Shown here piece by piece: positions 33,801-43,928 of a DNA stretch of 64,000 bases. Positions within the stretch are counted from its first letter, which is position 1. Each line of letters begins with the position of its first letter. The position numbers and the translations under genes were made by a program. This DNA is from Bilabrum cf. latius. Lineage: Eukaryota > Bigyra: Bicosoecida > Bigyra > Bicosoecida. The notes under the pieces are model-generated. The model was not told the origin of the DNA. It saw nothing but the letters and a program-made list of their open reading frames with translations, and made no database searches. The stretch covers positions 62,001-126,000 of the forward strand of contig OZ237771.1 of assembly GCA_965178125.1 (NCBI GenBank), given 5' to 3'.

Positions 33801-35812
33801 TCGAGCGCATGCTCGGTATCGAGCCAGTGGTCGAATCGGACAACGAGGAAGACGATGATGGCGGGAGAACAGATATCGGCTCCGAATCCAGGCAATCCAG
33901 CGGCCAGCAAGCCTCCTCCGTGCGTCGTGCCGGAGGCACGTCAGTTGCTCGCCTCACTTCCCCCAGCGATTCGCGACAGACTGTGACGTCCAGCAACCAA
34001 TCTCGGGAACCGTTCGACGGCAGGGCAACGTTGCGTAACACGACGATGCCGCGTTGGGGTCGCGCACAAGCCCGTGGCTCCAGCACGACCGGGACGTCAC
34101 ATGGCGGCGGGTCATCAAGCGGTGGTCCGTCTGGAAATGACGTCCACAGATCAAGCCAAAAGTCCTACGTCTCTGTGCAGGTAGCAGCTGCGGCTGCAGT
34201 TGCCGCGGCAAGTGGCAGGAGCTCCAGTATGACGAGTATTGCCCCGCAGGAGGATTCAGCGATCATGGATGACGCTGGGGAGCTTGACGTGCAGCCCAGC
34301 GGCGGACGGCGATGGGGCGCTGCAGCTATCCCTGAAGGGGGTGAGGGGGAGGAGGACGAGGCGGAGCATGCACCGATGGTGGAATCCGGCTCCGGGTCCG
34401 GGTCCGGGTCCGCCTCGGGCTCGGGCTCGGGAAGTAGACGCAGCATTCGGGTGGATGACAGCGGGGCACTGGGGCGGCATCAGCTGCATCGCATTGCAGT
34501 ATCAATCCCAGTGCTCTCACTGGATGGTGCTGTCAGGCAAGCGATTGCAACCAGCGCGCTGGCGGAGCGACCTCCTGGGGGCCATGGTGGCCCTGTGCCC
34601 GCCACCTCTGACAGGCATGGCCAATTTGATGCCGCGGCTGTGTTCGCCCGTAGTGGCATGGATGATTACACTGCCAGTGGTAAGGGGAGACAGTAGGAGC
34701 CGCCTGGCTCCAATTCGCTGGGATATACCCAGCCAGGTAACAAGCATAGCACCCACCCGACGCCGTCGTAGTCAAGCGGTAAGACATCAACCGCTGCGCC
34801 GAGGCAGCAAACAGGCACCTCCGCTGCTGTCCTGCGGGATCTGGGGCCATCTGTGGATGCATCCCGTCTGTTGCTTGAGGCTTGCTGCTCTGCCTCCACA
34901 CGAGGGAACGTGGGCTGGGTGCTGGGTCTAGAGGATGAGTCAGGGGCTGGAGCAGGTGTGACGAGTGATGGGATTGCCCTCGAGGACTCTGGCCCCACCG
35001 GCATGCGGACCGTGTGTTTCTGGTCCTGGGATGGCGGGCCCGGCATCTCGCCCGGGGATCGATCCAAGGTGTTCGTTGAGTTCTCGCAGCTGAACAGCGG
35101 GGTGTTGCAGGACGGACAGGGCACTGGGCTCGGGCTGGCCATCTCGCAGGCGATCGTGGAGATGCACCGCGGGGTGATCGGGTGGGTGTCGTCACCTGGT
35201 GCGGGATGCATCTTCTTCTTCATGGTGCGAGTACCGTATCAACCGCATGGTTCTCGGCCTCGGTCCATCATCCAGCGCTAGTTGCAGCCCACGTCCGGCG
35301 GTCGGCTGACGGAGGCTGCGCTTCGAGCCATTGCGAAGGGCGGGCTGATGCTGCACCCGGCGGCTGGTAGCAGGAGCAGGAGCAGGCAAGGCCAGTCCAG
35401 CAACAGTGGAGGGTCCGACCATAGGTCTAGTTCCGGCTCCGGATCATCGCAAGCGGTCGCTGGTGGTGCCACAGCTGCAGGCATCAAGTACAAGTCCCTG
35501 CTAAGAGTGAATGCGGCCGGGGCCAGGGCGACCAGGGAGGAAGTTTGCATGCAACGAAGAAGTGATGTGACCGGCATGGCTGGTAGCGGCCCTCCGTCTG
35601 GAGGACCGTCCTCCTCTTCGTCATCTGGGGGAGCCCACAAGCGTGGGTTGCATCGTGGGTTGACCCGTTCGGCAGCAGAAGGGGGCAGTGGTGCTTTCGG
35701 TGGTACCGGCAGGGGGGCCATGCGGGGTGGGCTGGATGCGAGCAAGAATACCGGCAAGAGAGAGAAAGACAGGAGCAGGAAGAGAACGAAGAAGGGCAAG
35801 GCATGGTATTAA
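27849..35812 (+). CDS. Giant hybrid-type sensor histidine kinase 1, 3' end interrupted by a retroelement
   Basis: Exons 27849-27964 and 28081-35812 flank a 116-nt intron (GTGAGT...GTCCGCAG, phase 2). The frame holds about 21 TAGs; the third codon of the gene is TAG. About five membrane segments lie in the first 760 residues. The phosphoacceptor H-box (RYTSHEVRQPLNSIVLG) is at ~770, the N-box (QQVFSNLASNGVKHA) at ~1610, and the G1 and G2 boxes (WDGGPGISPGDRSKVF, GQGTGLGLAISQAIVEMH) at ~2355-2390. Such kinases autophosphorylate His and pass phosphate to an Asp receiver. Here no receiver follows, unlike its paralogue at 50018-57024. The segments between boxes are hundreds of residues of Ser/Gly/Gln-rich sequence. 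The last three codons and the TAA come from the element inserted at 35802; the host frame reopens after 39702 and ends at 39750. Confidence 0.85.
27965..28080 (+). other. Intron in kinase 1, shared with kinase 2
   Basis: Donor GTGAGT, acceptor GGTCCGCAG, phase 2. The intron at 56764-56634 interrupts kinase 2 at the same protein position and phase, just before the ...AxSLxPT segment, so the intron predates the duplication. Confidence 0.75.
31148..31216 (+). repeat. (GGCACT)n hexanucleotide array in kinase 1
   Basis: About eleven to twelve perfect units encode a Gly-Thr dipeptide run. It is absent from the paralogue, so it is a recent expansion. Confidence 0.85.
32152..32193 (+). repeat. (AGGATC)n-like hexanucleotide array in kinase 1
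   Basis: About seven units of AGGACC/AGGATC encode Asp-Gln repeats. Several TAGs lie just upstream in the same Gln-rich stretch. Confidence 0.75.
34388..34432 (+). repeat. (GGSTCC)n-type Gly-Ser array in kinase 1
   Basis: A hexanucleotide array of TCCGGG/TCGGGC type encodes alternating Gly-Ser between the N-box and the G-boxes. Confidence 0.7.
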
Positions 35813-36064
35813 GGAGACAGAGTCTGATTCGTTGTTGACGTCAAATGAGATGATAAGCGTCTGTGCGATGAGGATGGCTCTGCGAAGAAGGAGAACGCCG
35901 CAACACCTTGTCCGTAGGTGGGAAGAGGAATTGTAGCGTTAGACATCGTAATCTGATTAACGGAAGAGGCAGGCCACGAAGAGTGGAGGTTGGCATTTCT
36001 CCAGTCAATCGCCTCCATTCGGGGTGGAAGAGCTCAGGACTGACAGATCGTCTTGAATTCTTTT
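35802..36064 (+). repeat. Split direct repeat A1
   Basis: 263 bp, identical over its length to 39278-39540 (constant offset 3,476). The left edge defines the element boundary; it supplies the TAA that now ends the host frame. Confidence 0.9.
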
Positions 36065-36139
36065 GTCGTGCCAGTGGAACCGTGGGTTCCTAGCAGTTGG
36101 GATGACTCAGCTGCGCCATCGCAAACGTGGGCAGCCTGG

Positions 36140-38200
36140 ATGCGATCCCTGCAGGATGCGGAGGGGCGCAGTCGTGCCAGAGAGGCACCGCCAGCGCTTG
36201 GTAGACAGCACCAGCGACTGGTGGCCCACCTGACAGCGGACCCCATGGTGCTCACGGGTGACCCCGAAGCAGCACGCGCCACCAGAGCGAAGCAGGTGCA
36301 GTGGGCTACGTACCTGCGTGCAGCGTGCCCGCCTCGTACCTTCCGAGCCAAGGACTGGAAGGCCATGTCACCGGCTGAGCGGACGCTGTGTGGATTTGCC
36401 CACGGTTTCCCGATGGGCCGCACAGCAGCTGTCCAGCAGCAGGTCAAGCTGCCGACAAACTCCATCCCGACTGAGGCTGAGGCTGCAGTGCACTGCGAGC
36501 TGGGAGCCAGCCTGCGTGAGTCGCGTAGGTTGGCCATCGCAGCGTCATCTGCACCGAGCACCCCGGTAAGCGCGGTGGTTGCGATCCCTAAGAAGAAGGT
36601 TGGCGACTATCGGCTCTTGGTGGATGCATCGGACAAGCGGGCGGGCACCCTGTTGGGGGCCAACGTGGCAGTCGAATACGAGCGCTGGACGAGTGCCCCG
36701 ATGGCATCGATCGGCGAGCTGATGCGCAAGGCCGTGCGCATCTCGCAGCACACCTCCGAGCCCCTGGCGGGCCTGACAATTGACCTCAGCAAGGCCTTCT
36801 GGCAGTTCCCGCTGGCTGTTGGTGACATTCCGTATCAGCAATTGCGCATCGGCGACATGGTGCTGCTCGGCACGCGCCTCGGCATGGGCAACAAGAGCAG
36901 CCCTGGTCACGTCACCACGGCGACGACATGCTTCGGTGACGCCTTTGAGGAGCGCTGGAATTTCGATCCTGTGCGGCCCACGACTGCAACGTCGACCTTC
37001 GTGGATGATTTTGGTTTAGTGGCACCGTTGACGCGGATTGACCACTTGGCCATGCAGTTCGTGCATGATGCTGCGCGAGTGGGCCTCCAAGTCAGCGAGT
37101 CGAAAGCACTGGAAGTGGGCCCCCCGGGCCCTCGGTTCGATTTCCTAGGGTACACGGTAGCGCTGGATGAGTTCAAGGTGTACGTGCAGCCGTCCAAGGT
37201 CACGAAGGCGGTCGGGCTCATTGACGGCATCTTGGGGGCCACCCAGGCTGGGATCCGTCGGTCAACGGGAGAATCGCTGGTGGGCCTGCTGTGCTACGTG
37301 GCAGAAGCCATCCTGCCTGCCAAACCGCGCTGCAGACCTCTGTTCTCGTGGCTGCATGCCAACGAGCACGCCTCGGTACTCTCCGTTCCAGCCGAGGTTC
37401 AGAGGACCCTGCGATGGTGGCGACATGCCCTGCTGCACCAGGATGGCCGCTCGTTCCCGCGACAGCACGATCCCGAACGCGATCCAGTGATGTTCACGGA
37501 CGCATCGCTGCATGGATGGGGTGGCTACTTGGTCTGGCCCTCAGGTGCCACGTAGGCCATCTACGGCACGTGGCCGGATTCTACCTGCCTACTGTCCAAC
37601 GACATCTCGGCTCTCGAACTCGGATGCATTGAGATCCTGTGTGATCATTGGAAGAACGAACTGCGGGGACATGTGTTGCTTGTGCGGTGTGACAACTCCG
37701 CCTCTGTGCATTGTTTGCGTCGTGGGTTTTGTCGTAGTGTCCGCATGGCTCGCATCCTCGCTGACCTGTTCACCACCCTCTGCTCCCACGACGTGTAGGT
37801 TTGGAGCCGGCACATACCAGGGTTAGAGAACACCTGGGCCGACCGCTTGTCCAGGGAAGGTCACCCGACAAACTTGCCGCCGCACTGGGAATCGGTGAGG
37901 GAGCTCCCGACGCCTACGAGGACTTGGTTGAACTTGCGGCCATCAAGGCCGCCTCGAGCATCGAGGCGAATGGCACCACGGCACTTCGGCACTGGGCAGC
38001 GTACGGCCGCAGATACGGCCTCGACCTGGCGCCACCGGCCTTTGGCTCCATCGGTCCGGCACGCAACGAGGCCTTCGAAGTGGAACTCGGCAGATTCATC
38101 ACGTACGTGGCGGCGGCCGAGCCGGGCATCAGCGGCGCCTCCGCAAGCCAGTACGCAGCGCAAGTGGCGTCCTTGTACAAACGACTAGGAGGAGTCGCAG
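36140..38200 (+). CDS. Reverse transcriptase-RNase H of the DIRS-like element
   Basis: The frame is open from 36044; the first ATG is at 36140 and the end is TAA at 38198-38200 (686 residues from the ATG). The RT core shows VVAIPKKK, YRLLVDAS, LTIDLSKAFWQFPL and the catalytic TFVDDFG box. RNase H follows: FTDASLHGWGGYL, then past the TAG at 37553-37555 SALELGCIEIL and LVRCDNSASVHCLR, then past the TAG at 37796-37798 the terminal WSRHIPGLENTWADRLSR. RNase H is thus split into three pieces by TAG and is complete only if TAG is sense. No methyltransferase domain is seen. The last ~100 residues overlap the recombinase in another frame. Confidence 0.85.
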
Positions 38201-39051
38201 TAAAAGGACTCGGTGACTTTGGCCATGCAGTGGCCAGGCACTACACGGCAGCCAAGCCAACCCTTGCGAGTCTGCACCGCACGCCCATCCCGTTGTCGGC
38301 AGTGCGGCGCTTCTTTGAGTTCCAGCCATCCACCCCCGGCGAAAGTGCGGCCTAGTTGGCGGGTGCACTGGCCTTTGGGGGGACCATGCGCCTGGGCGAG
38401 GCCACCGGAGAGGCACGGGCTGCCTCTGACCCGCATCGCCTCAGGCATGTATCCTGGGCAATCGAGGACAATCAGGTGATCAGCTGCTCCCTGCACCTGC
38501 GGTTCACCAAGGCGGGTGGACCAGCCACGGTGGCTATTGCAGCCCGATCCCCTGTGTAGGTGGACAAAGGCGGGGTACAGGGCAGCACATGCTGCCCTGT
38601 TTACCTTCTCGTCCGGCACGTCGTGACAAGGTTGACCTCGGCGGGAATCCCGGTCACCTCGCCCCACCACCTGCACAACGCCTGCCAGAACAGTCAGGTG
38701 TTGTTGTTCCCGGAGATCGCATCGCAAGGTCGCCGTAAGACGCGGCACATCGTCGCAGCCGATGTCGTACGCCTGGTGCGGAGCTGTGCAAGCCACCACG
38801 ATGATGCGAGTGGGTGGCATGGGCACAGTTTCCGCATCACCAGCACCACCACAATGGTGCGACTGGGCATCGAGCACGGCATTGTGCAGCGTCTTGGACG
38901 GTGGGCTTCCACCAAGAGCATGAACACCTACATCCGGCAGGAGGCCGACGGGCTGCCAGCGATCGATATTGGTTGGACGCACCTTGAGCTGCAGCGAGCA
39001 CCACAGGCGGCGCTGCTCGAGGCGGTGGCCCAAGCTCGGGCGTCCGACTAA
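37765..39051 (+). CDS. Tyrosine recombinase of the DIRS-like element
   Basis: The frame opens after a TGA at 37762-37764 and ends with TAA at 39049-39051 (about 428 residues), with TAGs at 38353 and 38557. The N-terminal core-binding part is helical. The catalytic part has the first Arg in GGTMRLGEATGEAR, the H-x-x-R box as GHSFRITS, and the nucleophile region GRWASTKSMNTYIRQ. The enzyme would integrate the circular DNA copy. There is no ATG near the start and the frame overlaps the RT frame by about 435 bp in the -1 register, so it may be made by -1 frameshifting or from a spliced message. Confidence 0.8.
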
Positions 39052-39134
39052 TCCCAACTAACTTGGAGACACTTTGCTTTGCTTCAACGAGACCACCCTC
39101 TGCAACCTCCCGTAAGGAAGATATGGTAAGACAT

Positions 39135-39279
39135 GGAGAATTCGTTGTGTGTCTCCGCTGGTGGACAAATCCATCGGTGGATTCAGGCACATGGCGACGG
39201 CTCTGTGTTCGATGCCATGTCTGGTTGTATTTGGGTGGTTGAGTCTGTAAAAGAAGCTTTCATGGAAGTCACGATGTCA
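39135..39279 (+). repeat. Split direct repeat B1
   Basis: 145 bp matching 39558-39702 at a constant offset of 423; overlaps the CA that begins A2. Confidence 0.9.
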
Positions 39280-39540
39280 TGGTATTAAGGAGACAGAGTC
39301 TGATTCGTTGTTGACGTCAAATGAGATGATAAGCGTCTGTGCGATGAGGATGGCTCTGCGAAGAAGGAGAACGCCGCAACACCTTGTCCGTAGGTGGGAA
39401 GAGGAATTGTAGCGTTAGACATCGTAATCTGATTAACGGAAGAGGCAGGCCACGAAGAGTGGAGGTTGGCATTTCTCCAGTCAATCGCCTCCATTCGGGG
39501 TGGAAGAGCTCAGGACTGACAGATCGTCTTGAATTCTTTT
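39278..39540 (+). repeat. Split direct repeat A2
   Basis: 263 bp matching A1. Its position between B1 and B2 gives the B1-A2-B2 arrangement of PAT- and Ngaro-type elements. Confidence 0.9.
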
Positions 39541-39557
39541 CCCACCCGCCCGGGCCC

Positions 39558-39702
39558 GGAGAATTCGTTGTGTGTCTCCGCTGGTGGACAAATCCATCGG
39601 TGGATTCAGGCACATGGCGACGGCTCTGTGTTCGATGCCATGTCTGGTTGTATTTGGGTGGTTGAGTCTGTAAAAGAAGCTTTCATGGAAGTCACGATGT
39701 CA
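39558..39702 (+). repeat. Split direct repeat B2, right end of the element
   Basis: 145 bp matching B1. The right boundary is set where B1 and B2 diverge (39703), next to host codons that continue the kinase 1 frame. Confidence 0.9.
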
Positions 39703-41157
39703 AAGAGAGAAGCTAACAAAGGGTGCAAGGTGAGTTATGAACGTGGGTAAAAAGCATCCGAAATGATGGGTGATGCGTGCAAGCATTGCAGGAATGCGCC
39801 TTCTGACTTGCAAACGCCGGCATTTGGTACTGTTCTAGGGACATATTGCGGGCAATCGATTGGATGCTACACCCCCCCCCCCCCCCCAAGGGGTTTGTGA
39901 CCACTAGATAATCGGCGGGGAGGGTGGTGGGAACATGGTGGGGGGGGGGGGGGTGGACCGGTGACCACATGTTCCCGGTAAAGAACGAAGTTGAGTAATC
40001 TGTTGAAATGGATCTACACAAAATAGGTCACGCAATGAATGTACACGCCACTATCCCGGGATTCCCATGCACGGGACTGGCAATCTTGGCGACTGGCCTC
40101 GTCGCTACATGGCTTCCTGTTCCTGTTCCCCGCCATAGGGACCGTGTGCTTTGCTCCCTGCATCGCCACCTTGGCCCTATCCTATCAGCTTGCACGCGCC
40201 GGTCCTGGCCGACCTGCCGTGCGCCCCATCCATCCACCCGCCTGTTGGCCCTCTGCGCGCTGCTGGCCATGAATCCCGCTGCCACTCGCGTCTCCCTTAT
40301 ACCTGGCACCTGGAGCCCCCTTCCTCCCGTTGTGTTCTCCCTGTTGACACCGCACTATCGTCGCCTGTGCCGGTGTCCCCCTCTTCTCCTCCACCTCCTG
40401 TCCTCCTGCGCACGCCTCGACTTCCCGCTCACCTCTGCTCCCCGTCGCTTCAATCCTGATGTCGGAGTACATATAACAGATAGCACGCGACTAGACTGCC
40501 GCTCAAGCCTGATCCCTCTGTCTCGGGTTGTGACCTCCCAACTTCCTCACCTGCATGTGGTCGGGATATTCAATTCGATCTCTGATCCTGGCCACTCGTC
40601 ACCCACACACACCCACCTCAACCTGCCCAGCATGTGCCTCCCCCATTCAATCCACCGTACCAACCCGATAACCCCATCAATCATCTCCTCTTCCACTACT
40701 CCCTCACCCACTTGGTGAACCGCCGCCTCTCCCTACTCCGCCCTCACAACCCCCCCCCCCCCCTCGCCCGCCCCCCCCCCTCACAACCCCCCCCCCCCCT
40801 CGCCCGCCCCTAGCCGCCGCCCATGCCCGTAGGCCTACCTCACTGGACTGGCCTCGTCGACCGCGGTCTCCTCAGCATCGCCCCCTCTCCTCTGAGCCTG
40901 CACATCGAGCGGGTCTTGCGCCCAACGCGCGACCTCAATCTCGGAGACCTCGTTGGCCTCACCAACAATGATTATGAATCATGCTGTAATCCTACTTTCC
41001 AGCCTGAGATACCCCTGGTCGTAGACCACGAGGTAGGGTGGCTGAAAATGGCACGGTTTGGCCCATATATTCGTGACCACTCTAGATCTAGCCTAGTTAC
41101 CACCCCACCTTGAGTGGGGTCTGGCTGGATTTCACGACCGCCGACCAGAGAACCCCC
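39703..41157. other. Repeat-rich intergenic region with kinase 1 remnant
   Basis: The first ~48 bp continue the kinase 1 frame to a TAA at 39748-39750 and include a donor-like AAG|GTGAGT, so a former downstream exon is possible. Next come a C16 run (39872-39887) and a G14 run (39940-39953) about 50 bp apart, which could fold together. Repeat copy B lies at 40490-40962, with C-tract duplications at 40748-40803. A 236-codon plus ORF at 40008 is low-complexity, overlaps the repeat and is not called. Confidence 0.5.
40490..40962 (+). repeat. Dispersed repeat family, copy B
   Basis: Collinear with copy A at 20781-21180. Shared blocks include TTGTGACCTCCCAACTTCCT, CACTTGGTGAACCG and the 56-bp block at 40907-40962. 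It contains an internal duplication of C-tracts joined by CTCGCCCGCCCC. Confidence 0.65.
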
Positions 41158-42876
41158 TCATTCTTCCTAGGAGTTGCCAACATAAGCGAACACCTTTGCG
41201 AACCTTTCTTGCAGGTGTCCCTTAGGGGTCGAAGGGCCGGGACCATTGCCGATATCCGATATCACGGGATCTTCTTCGAGGTATACATAACCGGCATACG
41301 ACCACCAGATGGCTGAGAGCGTAGCCCGCTGGCTCAGGTACATGGTGTTCTCCAATAGCTTCAACAACCTAGGCTTGGGCCACATGTAGGACGTGTCGAT
41401 GCTCCACAGGTACGCCCCGCTGCGCATGTCTACGAGAGCAAGATCTCCCACGCGGTCGCACTCCTTTCCCGTGATGACGAGTGCGCACTTCCTGGCCTTG
41501 CCCTGGGTATCCGTCTTCCAGACTATGTCGCCGTCTCTGCTCGTCTCCACAAGATTGCAGTCGTTTTGTACCGTTAGAGAGGCCTTGCTGTCGCCGCCCT
41601 CCCGGAGTGACTGCCCCATGAGCAGCACCTCATTGTCCAACATGTAGTTCCCCTGGGCAGCAGGTCGCTTAGCAAGCGCCCTGCGTTTGCAACGACTCGG
41701 AGCCGCCCCATTGATGGCCGCCTGCAGCGCCACCGTCTTGAGACCATTGCCGAAGGTCTTATCGTCTTCATTACTATCCAGGTCCGCCGACCCCGCAGAC
41801 CACGCGATAGCACCTCCCTGCTGGAACAGGACGGCATTCCCGTCCCCCTGCAGACGAAGGGTGTCTGCAGCCGGGTCCATTAGCGAGGTAGACACCCGCC
41901 AGATATACTGCCCAGAGGCGCTGTCCACGATGGCCAGGTCGCCCTGGGTGTCGCACCCGTCACCCGTAATGACGAGTGCGCACTTCCCCTCGGTACCCTT
42001 GCCCCTTGTGTTGGTCGCAAACAGCGCCTTGCCCCCTCGGTACACCACCAGGTTGCAGTCTCCCTGCATGCGCAGCTCGACCCCCTCCCCCGCTCTCAAA
42101 GCGTCTCCGGCTCGGAGCACCTGCCCGGGCAACAGCACGGTGCCGTCGGTCAAGTGGAAGTATGACGATTGCAGGGCCTTTGCATCGCACTGCAGACTGT
42201 GCACGTCCTCCCGCACCTACAAATCGAAGTGGAAGTATCCCCCATGACTGTTGGTGTACGCCTCGTATTTAGTGCTCCATAGCAGGTGCGCGCCTTCCTG
42301 AAGTAGGACGACATTGCCATCATCCTGGACCAGAAGAGTGTCCACCTCGGGTGTGAAGAGAGATGATTCCACCCGCCAGAGATACTTGCCCGTATCCGTG
42401 TCGATGATGGCCAGGTCTCCCTGCGTGCTGCACGATGCATCGGTCAAGAGCAGCGCGCAGTGGTCGGCCCGCTCCCCACCATTACCCGAGAAGAACAGAT
42501 CCCGTTCGCCCTTGACAGCAACGAGTAGCGTGCAGTCAGTCTGGAGCCACACTATTGCCGAATCCTTGGACAAGGCATTTTTGCGCGGGCTGCCGGCGAT
42601 GGCGGACTGCAGAATCTCGCCTTTCCGGAGCCTGTCGCCCTCTGCCGGCTTCCTAGCGGCCAAGGCTCTGGTGCTGCAGGAGTACATGTCAACTTTATCT
42701 AAGCTCGGATTTGCGGGCTGGATAGTGCGCCTCGGGTATCTGCTGCTGGCGCGGACTGAGGTCGACGACGTAGAGCCAGCGCTGCGAAGGTGCTGCTGGC
42801 CTGTTACTCGTCGCCCGTGAACACTGAGCGCCGAGCAGGCGACGAGAGCCACTAAAATGGAAATGGTTGAGTGCAT
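41158..42876 (-). CDS. Secreted protein with bulb-type (mannose-binding) lectin-like repeats
   Basis: ATG at 42876, TGA at 41158-41160, 572 residues with TAGs at 42217-42219 and 41167-41169. A signal peptide (MHSTISILVALVACSALSVHG) is followed by four beta-prism-like units, each with the lectin-type core: CTLLVAVKGERDLFFSG, DDGNVVLLQEGAHLLWST, GDCNLVVYRGGKALFATN, GDGNAVLFQQGGAIAWSAG and NDCNLVETSRDGDIVWKTD. Units also share CALVITG...GDLAIVD and YLWRV blocks. The family's mannose-site consensus (QxDxNxVxY) is only partly kept (QGDCNLVVY), so sugar binding is uncertain. Without reading TAG through, the second half would lose the signal peptide. Confidence 0.75.
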
Positions 42877-43000
42877 TCCTGTGATGCGACCGCTGTGCCA
42901 GTTTGTACTGACGCAGTAGGTGGCCTGAGGAGCGTAGAGAAAGTGCACGTTACTAATTTGCAGTCGCAATTTGCAAAGAAGCAATCCTCTCGGATCCTGT

Positions 43001-43928
43001 GCAATTTGGGGACACCAAATGAGTCCCAAAATCCCCAAACAAGCGTTTACGAAAACAGTTATTTGGGGGTTATTTGGGGACGATCCAGGGATGTCTCACT
43101 GGCCCTTCCGATCGGCAGCCGATGGGTAGCAGCGCGGTGCCCTGGCACCGGCAGCCTATACTTGTGCCAACGCTCGCGTTCTTGCACGGGAAATGGAGGA
43201 TCACTACGCCCTTGCTTGCCTTTCGAAGATGACATGATACAATGGTAGATTAATAGTAGATGAGAGGGCCCCACCACTCTGTCTTGTCGTCCGACACCTG
43301 TGACTGCCGATTCTTCCGATGACGGCCTCTGGACTGGGAAAATGTATCCTCTCCTATTCGCCCAATCCAAGCCCTTGGCCTGAACCTCTCCGGGTCGCAT
43401 CACCCCCTTCCCACATTCCTGCCCTGTCTTTGCCCCACGCTTCATCCACCCCGTCCACCTTGTCCTCCTTCCATTTCCCACCCCCCTTTCTGACTCACCC
43501 CCATCATGCCACACGACTTGTCGACTCGCCCAAGCACTGCGCCTAGCGCGCGACCTCAGCCTTTAAGGCGCGAGCCCCTGACGCACAGACTCAGTGCGCG
43601 ACAGCTGACCTACCAACCTTCGCAGGGTAGTCTACCCACAAAAGGGCAGCACTCTCTGGCTCCGGCCCAAGCTTTCCGATGTAGGATCGTCAGTGATTTC
43701 ACGCATCTAAATCGCCTTCGCCCTAGGAAAATGAAAGTATTTATACGTGGCATAAGTTGCCAAGTACAACGCAAGCACACCCGGAATCCAGTTCCCAGAC
43801 CCAGTCTACAAATTACACATTACTACCGAACAAACACATATTTAACACAGATATAAATGTAATTCAAATATATGCCACTGTCCCCAAGAGCTTATTTGGG
43901 GATTATTTGGGGACAGTCCCCAAATTGC
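43001..43928. mobile_element. Putative non-autonomous element with ~45-bp inverted ends
   Basis: The left end GCAATTTGGGGAC and right end GTCCCCAAATTGC are perfect inverted repeats. Similarity continues inward: TCCCAAAATCCCCAAACAAGC on the left against the complement of the right end, TCCCCAAATAATCCCCAAATAAGC. A second pair, TTATTTGGGG..TTATTTGGGGAC, lies just inside. The interior has no transposase-like ORF. I see no clear target-site duplication. A regulatory palindrome pair is the alternative. Confidence 0.5.

Larger units (their letters stand above)
35802..39702 (+). mobile_element. Tyrosine-recombinase retroelement (DIRS order, split direct repeats; PAT/Ngaro/Kangaroo-like)
   Basis: The ends show a split-direct-repeat layout A1 - ORFs - B1 - A2 - B2. 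A1 (35802-36064) equals A2 (39278-39540), 263 bp with no difference seen. B1 (39135-39279) equals B2 (39558-39702), 145 bp. The dinucleotide CA occurs at the start of A1, at the B1/A2 junction and at the end of B2, which fits recombinase-mediated insertion without target-site duplication. Inside are a reverse transcriptase-RNase H frame and a tyrosine recombinase frame; both need TAG read as sense. No separate gag ORF is visible and the element is only 3.9 kb. Identical repeats and intact frames suggest a recent insertion. It lies in the 3' end of kinase 1, in the same orientation. Confidence 0.9.

Noticed and set aside
27849-35812. Region read as a decayed pseudogene with many stop codons
   Set aside because: All interruptions are TAG in one frame, with no TGA, TAA or frameshift over 7.7 kb. 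Key kinase residues are intact, and the paralogue shows the same pattern.
40008-40718. 236-codon plus-strand ORF near the retroelement
   Set aside because: It overlaps dispersed repeat copy B and is Leu/Pro/Ser low complexity without a domain; the other copies of the repeat do not keep the frame.
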